NCBI RefSeq assembly: GCF_003265305.2
Contig: NZ_CP033459.1
Span: 2,666,001 to 2,730,000, forward strand
Direction of reading: 5' to 3'
DNA length: 64,000 bases
Origin: Pseudoprevotella muciniphila
Lineage (GTDB): Bacteria; Bacteroidota; Bacteroidia; Bacteroidales; Bacteroidaceae
Program-made: the position numbers and the translations under genes
Shown here: positions 1 through 7,907 of the stretch, in pieces
Position numbering within the stretch: position 1 is the stretch's first letter
Layout: each line of letters starts with the position of its first letter
Notes under the pieces: model-generated
What the model was told of the DNA's origin: nothing
Seen by the model: only the letters and a program-made list of their open reading frames with translations
Database searches by the model: none

Positions 1-93
1 ACAGGATGAGTCTTGCACTTCTTATTTGAATTTAAGGACAGAAACTATTCCAGTTCAAGAAATAAAGTGTATTCTTATTTATAGGACATTCCC

Positions 94-975
94 TTAATAC
101 TTGATTCTGAAATAGTCAAGCAATACCTTATAAGAATCCTGAGCCGTGAGGCACGTGTCGCGTAGAAATCCGTTTATCTTCCCCCAATTCTGTATGCCGC
201 GATAATAAAAGAATCGCAGTTCTTCGTTAATAATAAACGGAACAATGCCACTTTGCAGGCATTGCCAAAACATTAGCAACCTACCTACGCGGCCATTTCC
301 GTCCTGAAACGGATGTATCCGCTCAAACTGCACATGGAAATTCAAAATATCATCAAAGTCAACGACGTCTATCGATTGATACTCCAAAAGAAGGCTCTTT
401 ATGTGCTTGTGCACATCTTTCGGTAGCACGGTCTCTGCACCGCCCACTTCATTGGGAAGTTTTTTATAATCGCCGACAGCAAACCATGACTTCTGACTGT
501 CAGAGGTGTTGGTTTTCAGAATATGATGCAGTTGCTTGATGTGGTATTCCGTAATCTTGTCAGTTGCGTGGTTGATGATATAGTCAATGCAACGGAAGTG
601 ATTGACAGTTTCCAGAATATCGTCAATGTGCGTATATTCTGTTGTGATGCCAAGGGTGTTTGTCTCAAAGATGTAGCGAGTCTGTTCTTTTGTCAGGCGG
701 CTGCCTTCAATGTGATTGGAATTGTATGTCAAGTCTATCTGCGTCCGGTGATAAATGCCTCCTTTTAACCTGGTTTCCTTTTCTTCGCGTAAACGCGAAA
801 GCAAGGGAGACAATTTCTTCTTTCCTTTTCGTGGTAAGACGGCATCAACAGGAATGTTCCATGTCTTTCCCGTCTGAAAAGCACCTTCAATCTTACCTAT
901 GGCGCAATAATTGCGGGCTGTACGCTCGCTAATGCCATATTTCCTGGCAAACTCTTTGACAGAGACGTATTCCAT
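94..975 (-). CDS. Fic family protein with N-terminal helix-turn-helix (class II, self-inhibited)
   Basis: This 293-residue protein is a probable Fic-type protein AMPylator. Residues 1-45 look like a MerR/excisionase-type helix-turn-helix. The inhibitory motif (S/T)xxxE(G/N) is seen as S86-N-H-I-E90-G91, ahead of the Fic fold, which is the class II arrangement. The catalytic motif HPFQDGNGRVGR is complete at H221-R232, with the nucleotide-binding GNGR and the second arginine, so the enzyme should be active once inhibition is relieved. By family knowledge it would transfer AMP to a hydroxyl on a target protein; the target is unknown. It is transcribed alone from a promoter carrying TTGCCG/CGGCAA repeats, which together with the HTH suggests autoregulation (inference). 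Confidence 0.9.
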   Translation of the reverse strand: MEYVSVKEFARKYGISERTARNYCAIGKIEGAFQTGKTWNIPVDAVLPRKGKKKLSPLLSRLREEKETRLKGGIYHRTQIDLTYNSNHIEGSRLTKEQTRYIFETNTLGITTEYTHIDDILETVNHFRCIDYIINHATDKITEYHIKQLHHILKTNTSDSQKSWFAVGDYKKLPNEVGGAETVLPKDVHKHIKSLLLEYQSIDVVDFDDILNFHVQFERIHPFQDGNGRVGRLLMFWQCLQSGIVPFIINEELRFFYYRGIQNWGKINGFLRDTCLTAQDSYKVLLDYFRIKY

Positions 976-977
976 GC

Positions 978-1036
978 TATCGGCAAATTTTTGTTGAAAT
1001 CAATGCAAAAATACTTATTTTTGCCGATAACGGCAA
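978..1036 (-). promoter_or_regulatory. Fic gene promoter with operator-like inverted repeat
   Basis: On the minus strand a -7 element TATTTTTG lies at 1013-1006, with a CTTG that could serve as the -33 word 20 bp upstream (1037-1034). A perfect inverted repeat TTGCCG-ATAA-CGGCAA (1021-1036) covers the -33 area. A further half-site TTGCCGATA (986-978) lies directly before the ATG at 975-973. Sites flanking the start of transcription on both sides suit repression, probably by the HTH of the Fic protein itself (inference). Confidence 0.55.
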
Positions 1037-1149
1037 GGTTTGTCGTTTCAAAGTCTATATATAATTTGTTATGACTGGAAGAGCCACATTTGGAGATAAT
1101 GTTTCCATCTTAAATTTATCTTGATTTTCCGATTTTTCAATTTTTATAT

Positions 1150-1157
1150 TATTTTTG
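1150..1157 (+). promoter_or_regulatory. Promoter -7 element of the NahK-like kinase gene
   Basis: TATTTTTG matches the Bacteroidetes -7 consensus TAnnTTTG and lies 39 bp before the ATG at 1197. No good TTTG stands at the expected -33 distance. Confidence 0.5.
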
Positions 1158-1196
1158 CATATCGAAATATTATAAACCTTTTAAATATCAATTACC

Positions 1197-2282
1197 ATGT
1201 CAGAAATGCTTGATATCGTTGGCAAATTTGCCATCAAGGGCACTCCCGAAGAGGTGAAGCCTCTCGGTAATGGCCTGATTAATACCACGTACAAAGTTAA
1301 GACGGTTGAGCCAGATGCACCGGACTATGTGTTGCAGAGTGTGAACAATGCCGTGTTCCCCGACCTCGATATGCTCATGGGCAACATCGTGGCTGTAACG
1401 AACCACATCCGTGCAAAACTTGAAGCAGCCAATACGCCTGACATCAACCGAAAAGTCCTGGAATTCGTTCCGCTCAAGGATGAAGATAAGTATTACTATT
1501 TCGATGGAGAAAAGTATTGGCGTATCATGGTGTTCATCCCCGACACGCTCTCTGTCTCTGAAGTAACCCCCGAAAGTGCTGCAACTGTGGGCGAAACGTT
1601 CGGTGAATTCCAGGCTATGCTTGCAGATATTCCTATAGAACTCGGAGAAACCATCAAGGACTTCCACAACATAGAGTTCCGCTTGCAGCAGCTTCGTGAT
1701 GCTGTGGCAGCAGACCCAAAAGGACGCGCTGCCGAAGTAAAGGACCTGCTGGAAGAAATTGCAAAGCGTGAAGAAGAGATGACCAAGAGCGAGCGCCTCT
1801 ATCGCGAAGGCAAGTTGCCCAAGCGCATCTGCCACTGCGACACAAAGGTGGACAATATCCTCTTCGACAAGGATGGCAGTGTGCTCTGTGTTATCGACCT
1901 TGACACTGTGATGCCCTCGTTTGTGTTCTCAGACTACGGCGACTATCTCCGCTCTGCTGCCAACCCATTGGCAGAGGACGATCCAAATGTAGATGCTATT
2001 GATTTCCGCGTGGACATCTTCAAGGCATTTACTAAGGGATACCTCAAAACTGCCGGTGCGTTCCTCACACCGATAGAGGTAGAGAACCTGCCATACGCAG
2101 CCGCTTTGTTCCCCTACATGCAACTCGTGCGTTTCCTTGCCGACTACATCAATGGCGATACCTACTTCGGCATCAAGTATCCTACGCACAACCTCGTGCG
2201 CTCAAGAAACCAGTTTGCACTTCTCAAGAGTGTAGAGGCACACCAGAAAGAATTGCAGGACTTCATAGCCTCTCTGTTGTAA
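1197..2282 (+). CDS. Phosphotransferase-family sugar kinase, NahK-like (N-acetylhexosamine 1-kinase)
   Basis: This is a 361-residue cytoplasmic kinase of the aminoglycoside/choline phosphotransferase fold. The Brenner-type catalytic loop reads HCDTK (D215), followed by N219 and by IDLDT, the metal-binding aspartate segment. The order and wording of motifs (GNGLINTTY near residue 24, IDLDTVMPS, FLADYINGD, KYPTHNLVR near the end) closely follow the Bifidobacterium N-acetylhexosamine 1-kinase NahK as I remember it, and the length agrees. NahK phosphorylates GlcNAc/GalNAc at C1 for salvage of host-glycan sugars; the exact substrate here is inferred. The gene stands alone, ending at a terminator shared with the converging gene. 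nagB and a sialidase lie elsewhere in the window and fit amino-sugar use. Confidence 0.75.
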   Translation: MSEMLDIVGKFAIKGTPEEVKPLGNGLINTTYKVKTVEPDAPDYVLQSVNNAVFPDLDMLMGNIVAVTNHIRAKLEAANTPDINRKVLEFVPLKDEDKYYYFDGEKYWRIMVFIPDTLSVSEVTPESAATVGETFGEFQAMLADIPIELGETIKDFHNIEFRLQQLRDAVAADPKGRAAEVKDLLEEIAKREEEMTKSERLYREGKLPKRICHCDTKVDNILFDKDGSVLCVIDLDTVMPSFVFSDYGDYLRSAANPLAEDDPNVDAIDFRVDIFKAFTKGYLKTAGAFLTPIEVENLPYAAALFPYMQLVRFLADYINGDTYFGIKYPTHNLVRSRNQFALLKSVEAHQKELQDFIASLL

Positions 2283-2304
2283 TCATCTTCAGACAGCAAT
2301 CAAC

Positions 2305-2340
2305 AAAAACGGGACGCAAAAACGGCGGCCTGTTTTTTTT
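2305..2340 (+). terminator. Terminator between converging genes
   Basis: AAAAACGGG (2305-2313) pairs with CCTGTTTTT (2329-2337, one G-T pair) and runs into eight T residues. It lies 22 bp after the kinase stop. The A-rich left arm could also end transcription arriving on the minus strand. Confidence 0.6.
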
Positions 2341-2357
2341 GCAGATTTATTGCTTAC

Positions 2358-4406
2358 TTATTCAATCTTGAGTTTTGCTGAGTGTCCTGTGCCTCCTGTC
2401 ACCCAATTCACGATGTATATGCCACTCGGCAGTTCTGCCACGGAACATTCGTCTGATGCGCGGAACGTCTTTACGCGTCTGCCTTGCAGAGAATAGATGT
2501 GTATGTCGAAATCAAGCAGTGTGCGGTCGTTTGCAATGATGCGCAAAGTCTTTGCGGTCGGGGCGTATCTCAAGGCATAGATCAACGCTTGGTTTGCCAA
2601 TATACCAGTGGAAGTGGAATCCGTCGGTGTGATGGTGCTGTCTGCGTCCGCTGAATCCTTGTGATGTATGAGTTCGTCTTTGTCTGGTAGCCATAGCCTG
2701 TTGGAAAAGAGAGAATCCTTGCTGCTGGGTGTGTAACTGATAATCTCTGTCCCGTTCTTGTATGTAGCATGGCGGATGTCGATGATACGACCTGTTGAGG
2801 TGTTGTAGATGTTGTAGAATCCTTCTCTTCCTACGGCGACCATTTCCCATAGTTGGCGATTGTCTTGCTCGTCGGGTTGATAGAGCACCAAACTGTAAGA
2901 ATATGGTTCACTATTGTTGTAATCGCTCAGTGCCAGACCGTTTACGGCATTTATAAACATGAATCTGTTTCCGATTTGCCTGATTATCCATTTTTGTGTA
3001 TCGTGCGAGGGTAGGTTCTCGTACAGACATACCTGTGCTCCTTCAGTAGAGTTCTGATCAACCACGTCCATCACGTACGAAGCATCCCCGCGTGTGACCA
3101 ATCGGTAGTAATAGGCTGTATCGGCTGTGAATGCGGCTGTAGGCGGGGTGGGAGCGCGGTTTTCGAAGGCTTCCAACAGGTAGTCGTTATGCTTTCTGAC
3201 AAACGTTTTCAGACATTCTGTGTATTCTTCGTAACTGTTGAAGAGTTCCAACTCTTCATATACACGTTTATTTATATCCCAACGCTCAAAATTCCTGTCG
3301 GCAGAAGTTCTGATATTGGTAGCCATTGAATCGATAGCGTTTATCATGAATTCTGTCAGTCCATTGTTGTAAATCTTCTCGTAGTGATTTTTTACAGCAT
3401 TCTTCCACCATCCGTCTTCCCATAGGCGCAGCACCCATTTTTTGCCTACGCTCTTTCCGAATCCTACATCTGCCATGAGCGACTGACTGACATCGCCTGC
3501 ACGCGTGGTGTTGTTGTAAGCGATATCAAAATCCCATAACGGACCCCAGTATAGTCGTGGGTCGTCCTTTTGCTTGTAAATGTATATGCTCCAGAGCGCA
3601 TCGAGATTTGCCGTTATCTCGCTGGCAAGGTACCACTGGAGCATGGTGGTTGTGTCAACGTATGTGCGGAAATCGCCGACAGGGTCTTCGTACAGGCAGT
3701 CTTCGAACTTTTGAACGTGTTCACTTATATAACTGATTTGTCGCTCAACGATGCTGTCGGGTTCTGGGCTGTGAATTCTGATATTGACGCCATTCAGAGT
3801 GCTGAAGTATGTGGCATCGGTGTCTTTGAAACCGTCTACTTCAAGGAGGTAGCCGCCTGTGATGTTTGTGGTGTCATCGCGTACCATCAACTCTTGTTCC
3901 TCAACGTTTACACGGCGTTTCCTGACGTCAATCTTGTCGCTGACATCGTAGGTGCCATAATATTCGTTGTTGATATAGAGATCTACGGGCTGCATCGGTG
4001 GGTTGTAAGGCAGACCAATCCATTTACCCAGCGCTTGTGAGAGTGCGTTGCGAATCAAACTCTTGTCGTCTGCATTAGCCAGAAGCACCCAATTCTTGGC
4101 ACTGGCATAGGGCTGACCGAGCAATCGGGTCTTGGTGTTGAATTTCAGTCGGTAAGGCTTCTTGTCTGTCTTCATGTTCAGCCAACTGGAGTTGCCGCGG
4201 CCTCTGATTCTAAGACTGTCGATAAAGCGCGTTCCGGCATCATCAACGATAGTCAGACTGCCCCATTTGTAGTCTGTCCTGCTCGTAATGTCCAACCCAT
4301 CGTATGTCTCTAAATAGTACGTTGGCAAGTTTGTCAATCGCTCCTGACCTGAAACTTTTACAGATGTAAGAAGCATTGACAGTATGAGATATGCGACCTT
4401 CTTCAT
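2358..4406 (-). CDS. Secreted CotH-kinase-family protein with ricin-like region and T9SS C-terminal tail
   Basis: From the chosen ATG the protein has 682 residues and begins with a signal peptide (MKKVAYLILSMLLTS). A CotH-type domain covers roughly residues 35-380, with the family's tryptophan/aspartate-rich WGPLWDFDIAYNN segment. A ricin-B-like beta-trefoil follows (about 435-590, with TQKWII and QLWEM repeats). The last ~70 residues (YSLQGRRVKTF to the end) look like a type IX sorting tail. In Bacillus CotH phosphorylates spore-coat proteins; in Bacteroidetes the role is unknown, so kinase activity and carbohydrate binding are family-based guesses. The start at 4406 is preferred over 4430 because a -7 element (4435-4428) overlaps the longer frame. 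Confidence 0.8.
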   Translation of the reverse strand: MKKVAYLILSMLLTSVKVSGQERLTNLPTYYLETYDGLDITSRTDYKWGSLTIVDDAGTRFIDSLRIRGRGNSSWLNMKTDKKPYRLKFNTKTRLLGQPYASAKNWVLLANADDKSLIRNALSQALGKWIGLPYNPPMQPVDLYINNEYYGTYDVSDKIDVRKRRVNVEEQELMVRDDTTNITGGYLLEVDGFKDTDATYFSTLNGVNIRIHSPEPDSIVERQISYISEHVQKFEDCLYEDPVGDFRTYVDTTTMLQWYLASEITANLDALWSIYIYKQKDDPRLYWGPLWDFDIAYNNTTRAGDVSQSLMADVGFGKSVGKKWVLRLWEDGWWKNAVKNHYEKIYNNGLTEFMINAIDSMATNIRTSADRNFERWDINKRVYEELELFNSYEEYTECLKTFVRKHNDYLLEAFENRAPTPPTAAFTADTAYYYRLVTRGDASYVMDVVDQNSTEGAQVCLYENLPSHDTQKWIIRQIGNRFMFINAVNGLALSDYNNSEPYSYSLVLYQPDEQDNRQLWEMVAVGREGFYNIYNTSTGRIIDIRHATYKNGTEIISYTPSSKDSLFSNRLWLPDKDELIHHKDSADADSTITPTDSTSTGILANQALIYALRYAPTAKTLRIIANDRTLLDFDIHIYSLQGRRVKTFRASDECSVAELPSGIYIVNWVTGGTGHSAKLKIE

Positions 4407-4427
4407 TGATTTTTTGACTTGTATTGG

Positions 4428-4435
4428 CAAAATTA
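4428..4435 (-). promoter_or_regulatory. Promoter -7 element of the CotH-family gene
   Basis: TAATTTTG on the minus strand, 21 bp upstream of the ATG at 4406. No clear -33 TTTG is visible. It rules out the longer reading frame that would begin inside it. Confidence 0.5.
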
Positions 4436-4527
4436 GATATTTTTATCCTAAAACAGACCACTTATTGACCGGAAGGTAAGTTTGAAATGCAAAAAATATT
4501 TAAAACTTAAAAAACCGAATCGTTTTT

Positions 4528-4559
4528 TTTGGTTTATTTCTAAACGATATTTACTTTTG
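4528..4559 (+). promoter_or_regulatory. Orphan plus-strand promoter
   Basis: TTTG (4528-4531), 20 bp, TACTTTTG (4552-4559): a full match to the Bacteroidetes vegetative promoter. It points away from the CotH-family gene into a region with no plus-strand gene. Confidence 0.6.
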
Positions 4560-4562
4560 CAT

Positions 4563-4649
4563 TGTAAAAATACTCTTCAATCAATAGTTTACAATAGTTT
4601 TTTAAGGTGAGCATTCCATTTGCCGTGAGGTAAGTGGAATGTGTTTTTT
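4563..4649 (+). ncRNA. Candidate small RNA (~85 nt) with GNRA-capped terminator hairpin
   Basis: Transcription from the orphan promoter would start near 4563 and meet a textbook intrinsic terminator. CATTCCA plus TTTGCC (4612-4624) pairs with GGTAAG plus TGGAATG (4629-4641) into a continuous 13-bp stem (two G-U pairs) closed by a GTGA tetraloop, then six T residues (4644-4649). Near the 5' end, ATTGTAAA (4561-4568) and TTTACAAT (4588-4595) form an inverted repeat that could be a second hairpin or an operator across the start site. No credible reading frame lies inside. I do not recognise the family. Confidence 0.55.
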
Positions 4650-4674
4650 ATGCCTGAGTTTAAAGCCGTAGGCA

Positions 4675-4716
4675 AAAAAGAAAAAGGGACAGGATGCAAA
4701 AGCAAGTCCCTGTCCC
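4675..4716 (-). terminator. Terminator of the nrdJ-folB transcript
   Basis: On the minus strand GGGACAGG (4716-4709) pairs with CCTGTCCC (4693-4686), an 8-bp G+C-rich stem, followed by TTTTTCTTTTTTG. It begins 27 bp after the folB stop. Confidence 0.85.
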
Positions 4717-4743
4717 AACCTTTCCTACTTCCTTTGTAGAGGA

Positions 4744-5118
4744 TTATTCTCTGTTAGCGGTTATTGTTACTGAAGCACCGTCCATGACTGCTCCCACAAT
4801 GGGAGGATTGTCCTTCTGCACAGTGACTGTAACAGAATCTACTAATGAAAAGTCATCGAATATCGCTTCAGCGATTCGTCCTGCTACGTGCTCAATCAAG
4901 TCGGAAGGATCTTTCATCTCTTTCGCTATTGTTTCGTAAACTTCAGAGTAGTCCGCTGCATCGTATATGCTGTCCGACTCAACTGCTTCGCAGTTGTTCA
5001 GTTTCATCTTCACCGAGACTGTGAACCATCCGCCCATTTCACGTTCTTCAGGCATGACCCCATGATATGAATAGAACTTCATATTGTTGAGGCTAATAAA
5101 GCATTGCTCAATTTGCAT
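4744..5118 (-). CDS. folB: Dihydroneopterin aldolase
   Basis: This 124-residue protein has the usual FolB size and pattern: an early FYSYHGV with E residues (MPEERE) for the pterin site, the YSEVYETI region, LIEHVAGRIAEAI, and a C-terminal VTVTVQKDNPPI strand. It makes 6-hydroxymethyl-dihydropterin from 7,8-dihydroneopterin in folate synthesis, as a cytoplasmic oligomer. The ATG at 5118 lies one base after the nrdJ stop (TAA, 5122-5120), so the two are almost certainly translationally coupled. A longer frame from 5139 would overlap nrdJ and adds residues not typical of the family. The co-operon with a ribonucleotide reductase makes sense only through shared nucleotide/folate demand. Confidence 0.93.
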   Translation of the reverse strand: MQIEQCFISLNNMKFYSYHGVMPEEREMGGWFTVSVKMKLNNCEAVESDSIYDAADYSEVYETIAKEMKDPSDLIEHVAGRIAEAIFDDFSLVDSVTVTVQKDNPPIVGAVMDGASVTITANRE

Positions 5119-5119
5119 G

Positions 5120-7675
5120 TTATCCACAGCGTGATGCACCGCAGTTGGTGCAGATGAGACAACCTTCCTGATATACCAGTGATTCCTGACCGCAGTTGGG
5201 GCATTTCTGTCCGCGCGCTGCTGTGCCGTCGGTGATGTATTTCTTCAAGGCACGTTCCACACCAACCTTCCATGTGTTGATGTTCTCACTGCCTAACTGC
5301 AGTTGGCTGACGAGTTTGATGACGTGCTCCAAAGGCATACGATAGCGTAAAACACCAGAAATCAGTTTTGCGTAGTTCCAGTATTCAGGGTTGAACTTTT
5401 CAGACAATCCCTCAACAGTAGTCTTGTATCCACGCTTGTTTTCAAACTGGAAGTCGTAACGCTTGTTGCCGTCTGCGCCAGTGTGCTTGATGATGCGCCC
5501 CTTAGTTACGGTTTTGGGAAGCACAATGCCTTCATCATCGTCTTGCAGACCGGTGAAGATTTCGTATGGAACACCTTCAAGAAGTCCGACGAAAGCCACC
5601 CATTTTTCTTTATTGTTCTGGAAACGCACAACATCGCACTCCAACACTTCTGGACGATGCTCTACGACCTGTGGCGGCTGGCATGGCGGAAGTTCGCTTT
5701 CTGCTTTCTTCTCTTTCTTCTTTTTGTCGTCAACGCTGATGAGCACGCCGCTGCGGCAACCGTCGCGGTAAATCGTACAACCCTTGCAGCCACTCTTCCA
5801 GGCTGTCATGTAGAGGCGGTCAACGAGTTCCTCGTCCACATTGTTGGGCAGGTTAACCGTGACGCTGATGCTGTGGTCCACCCATTTCTGAATGGCGCCC
5901 TGCATCTCTACTTTCATCAGCCAGTCCACATCGTTAGCAGTGGCTTTATGGTATGGAGAACGTGCAACAAGTTCGTCAATTTCTTCCTGGCTGTAGTTTT
6001 TCTCCGTATCGATGCCGTTGACCTGCATCCATGTGATGAATTTATGGTGGTAAACGATGTATTCTTCAAAAGCATCGCCAGTTTCGTCCACGTAGTCCAC
6101 ACGAACTTCCGGATCGTTCGGGTTAACCTTGCGACGGCGTTTGTATACGGGCATAAAGACGGGCTCAATTCCACTCGTGGTCTGTGTCATAAGACTCGTT
6201 GTACCAGTCGGGGCAATGGTGAGGCAAGCAATGTTGCGACGACCATATTTTACCATATCCTTGTATAGCGCAGGGTCGTTCTCTTTGATACGAAGAATGA
6301 ACGGATTGTTCTTCTCGCGCTCTGCGTCGAATATCTCGAAACTGCCGCGTTCCTTAGCCATTGTTACGGATGAGCGGTAAGCATTCAATGCCAAAGTCTT
6401 TTGCACTTCTACAGCAAAGTCGGTAGCATCCTGTGTGCCGTAGCGCAGACCGAGAGCGGCTATCATGTCGCCTTCTGCAGTGATGCCGACACCTGTCCTG
6501 CGCCCCATACCCGACTTGCGGTAAATCTTTTCCCAAAGGTGGCGCTCCGTGCTTTTTACTTCTTCTGACTGTGGGTCGCTCTCAACCTTTGCCATAATCA
6601 GCTCAATCTTTTCAAGTTCGAGGTCGATGATGTCGTCCATCATGCGCTGTGCAACCTGCACATGTTTCTTGAAGAGGTCGAAATCGAAAGTGGCTTCTGG
6701 GGTAAAGGGCTTCTTTACGTAAGAATAGAGATTGATGCAGAGCAAGCGGCAACTGTCGTATGGGCAGAGCGGTATTTCGCCGCAGGGGTTGGTGGATATG
6801 GTCTCAAAACCGAGGTCTGCATAGCAGTCGGGTATGCTTTCGCGAATGATGGTGTCCCAAAACAGTACACCTGGCTCAGCGCTTTTCCAAGCATTGTGAA
6901 CGATTTTCTTCCATAGTGCCTGCGCATCGATGTCTTTTTTTACAAGTGGGCTGTCGCCCTTGATGGGGTATTGCTGTGTGTAAGGTTTCCCCTCAGCAGC
7001 CGATTGCATGAAATCGTCATCTATACGAACACTTACGTTGGCCCCCGTAACCTTGCCTTCCGTCATCTTGGCATCGATGAATGCTTCTGCATCGGGATGC
7101 TTGATGCTGACAGACAACATCAAGGCTCCTCGACGGCCGTCTTGAGCCACCTCGCGGGTACTGTTGCTAAAGCGCTCCATGAAGGGTACGATGCCGGTAG
7201 ATGTGAGTGCGGAATTCTTTACGGGCGACCCTTTTGGGCGAATTTGCGACAAGTCATGTCCCACACCCCCACGGCGCTTCATCAACTGCACTTGCTCCTC
7301 GTCTTCCTTCATGATGGCGCCGTAGGAGTCGGCATTACCATCAATGCCTATGACGAAGCAGTTGGAGAGTGAGGCTATCTGAAAATTGTTGCCAATGCCC
7401 GTCATCGGACTGCCTGCAGGAACAATGTAGCGGAAATGGTCAAGAAGGTCGAAGATCTCTTGTGCTGAGAGTGGGTTTTCGTATTTCTTTTCAATCCGGG
7501 CTATCTCGTTTGCAATACGCCAATGCATGTCGGCTGGCGACTGCTCGTAAATGTTGCCGAAAGAATCTTTCATCGCATACTTGTTCACCCATACGCGAGC
7601 GGCGAGTTCATCACCCGCAAAATAGTCCAATGAAGCAGAAAAGGCTTCTTCGTAAGTATAAGTCTTGAGATCCAC
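5120..7675 (-). CDS. nrdJ: Adenosylcobalamin-dependent (class II) ribonucleotide reductase
   Basis: This 851-residue enzyme reduces ribonucleotides using adenosylcobalamin and needs no oxygen-dependent partner subunit. Visible catalytic residues: C106 (SNCF) and C309 as the redox pair, the radical cysteine C298 with N296 and E300 in NPCGE, and the RRGGVGHDLS substrate loop near 135. The last 27 residues form a zinc ribbon (CPNC...CTNC) with a further CG end, typical of class II enzymes. The start is GTG (7675); an in-frame stop lies just upstream and no earlier ATG exists. A full promoter lies at 7754-7724 and folB follows directly. I see no cobalamin riboswitch in the ~50-bp leader. Confidence 0.95.
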   Translation of the reverse strand: MDLKTYTYEEAFSASLDYFAGDELAARVWVNKYAMKDSFGNIYEQSPADMHWRIANEIARIEKKYENPLSAQEIFDLLDHFRYIVPAGSPMTGIGNNFQIASLSNCFVIGIDGNADSYGAIMKEDEEQVQLMKRRGGVGHDLSQIRPKGSPVKNSALTSTGIVPFMERFSNSTREVAQDGRRGALMLSVSIKHPDAEAFIDAKMTEGKVTGANVSVRIDDDFMQSAAEGKPYTQQYPIKGDSPLVKKDIDAQALWKKIVHNAWKSAEPGVLFWDTIIRESIPDCYADLGFETISTNPCGEIPLCPYDSCRLLCINLYSYVKKPFTPEATFDFDLFKKHVQVAQRMMDDIIDLELEKIELIMAKVESDPQSEEVKSTERHLWEKIYRKSGMGRRTGVGITAEGDMIAALGLRYGTQDATDFAVEVQKTLALNAYRSSVTMAKERGSFEIFDAEREKNNPFILRIKENDPALYKDMVKYGRRNIACLTIAPTGTTSLMTQTTSGIEPVFMPVYKRRRKVNPNDPEVRVDYVDETGDAFEEYIVYHHKFITWMQVNGIDTEKNYSQEEIDELVARSPYHKATANDVDWLMKVEMQGAIQKWVDHSISVTVNLPNNVDEELVDRLYMTAWKSGCKGCTIYRDGCRSGVLISVDDKKKKEKKAESELPPCQPPQVVEHRPEVLECDVVRFQNNKEKWVAFVGLLEGVPYEIFTGLQDDDEGIVLPKTVTKGRIIKHTGADGNKRYDFQFENKRGYKTTVEGLSEKFNPEYWNYAKLISGVLRYRMPLEHVIKLVSQLQLGSENINTWKVGVERALKKYITDGTAARGQKCPNCGQESLVYQEGCLICTNCGASRCG

Positions 7676-7723
7676 TGATTATGAATATTTTAGTTTTTTA
7701 ATGTCTCTTTTCGCAAAACTTTG

Positions 7724-7754
7724 CAAAACTACAAACAACATTTAAACTAACAAA
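7724..7754 (-). promoter_or_regulatory. nrdJ-folB promoter
   Basis: On the minus strand: TTTG (7754-7751), 19 bp, TAGTTTTG (7731-7724). This is the exact Bacteroidetes promoter form, about 50 bp before the GTG start at 7675. Confidence 0.7.
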
Positions 7755-7829
7755 ACATAATGCGTGGGAATTTTAAAGTTTTCCAAAAATAAACAACAAT
7801 TTGCTGATATTCAGGTAAATAAAATTTTA

Positions 7830-7862
7830 CAAAAACTGAAAAGTTTTCCAAAAAGGAAAACT
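7830..7862 (-). terminator. Terminator of the FtsX-like permease gene
   Basis: AGTTTTCC (7862... read on the minus strand) and GGAAAACT form a perfect 8-bp stem with a TTTTT loop (7842-7862), followed by TTTCAGTTTTTG. The word AAAGTTTTCCAAAAA recurs at about 7777-7789, giving a second partial copy closer to nrdJ. Confidence 0.65.
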
Positions 7863-7907
7863 CTGTGTGATATTTGCTGTGGCAAAATCCTGTTTTCGGA
7901 CAACCCT

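Noticed and set aside
1-93. Partial gene at the left edge
   Set aside because: No frame with recognisable motifs is visible in the 93 bp downstream of the Fic gene.
5483-6268. Long open frame on the plus strand inside nrdJ
   Set aside because: It is antisense to a fully conserved reductase frame, has no promoter or family motifs, and arises from codon bias.
7676-7907. Cobalamin riboswitch before nrdJ
   Set aside because: The leader from the consensus promoter is only about 50 nt and shows no B12-box-like structure.
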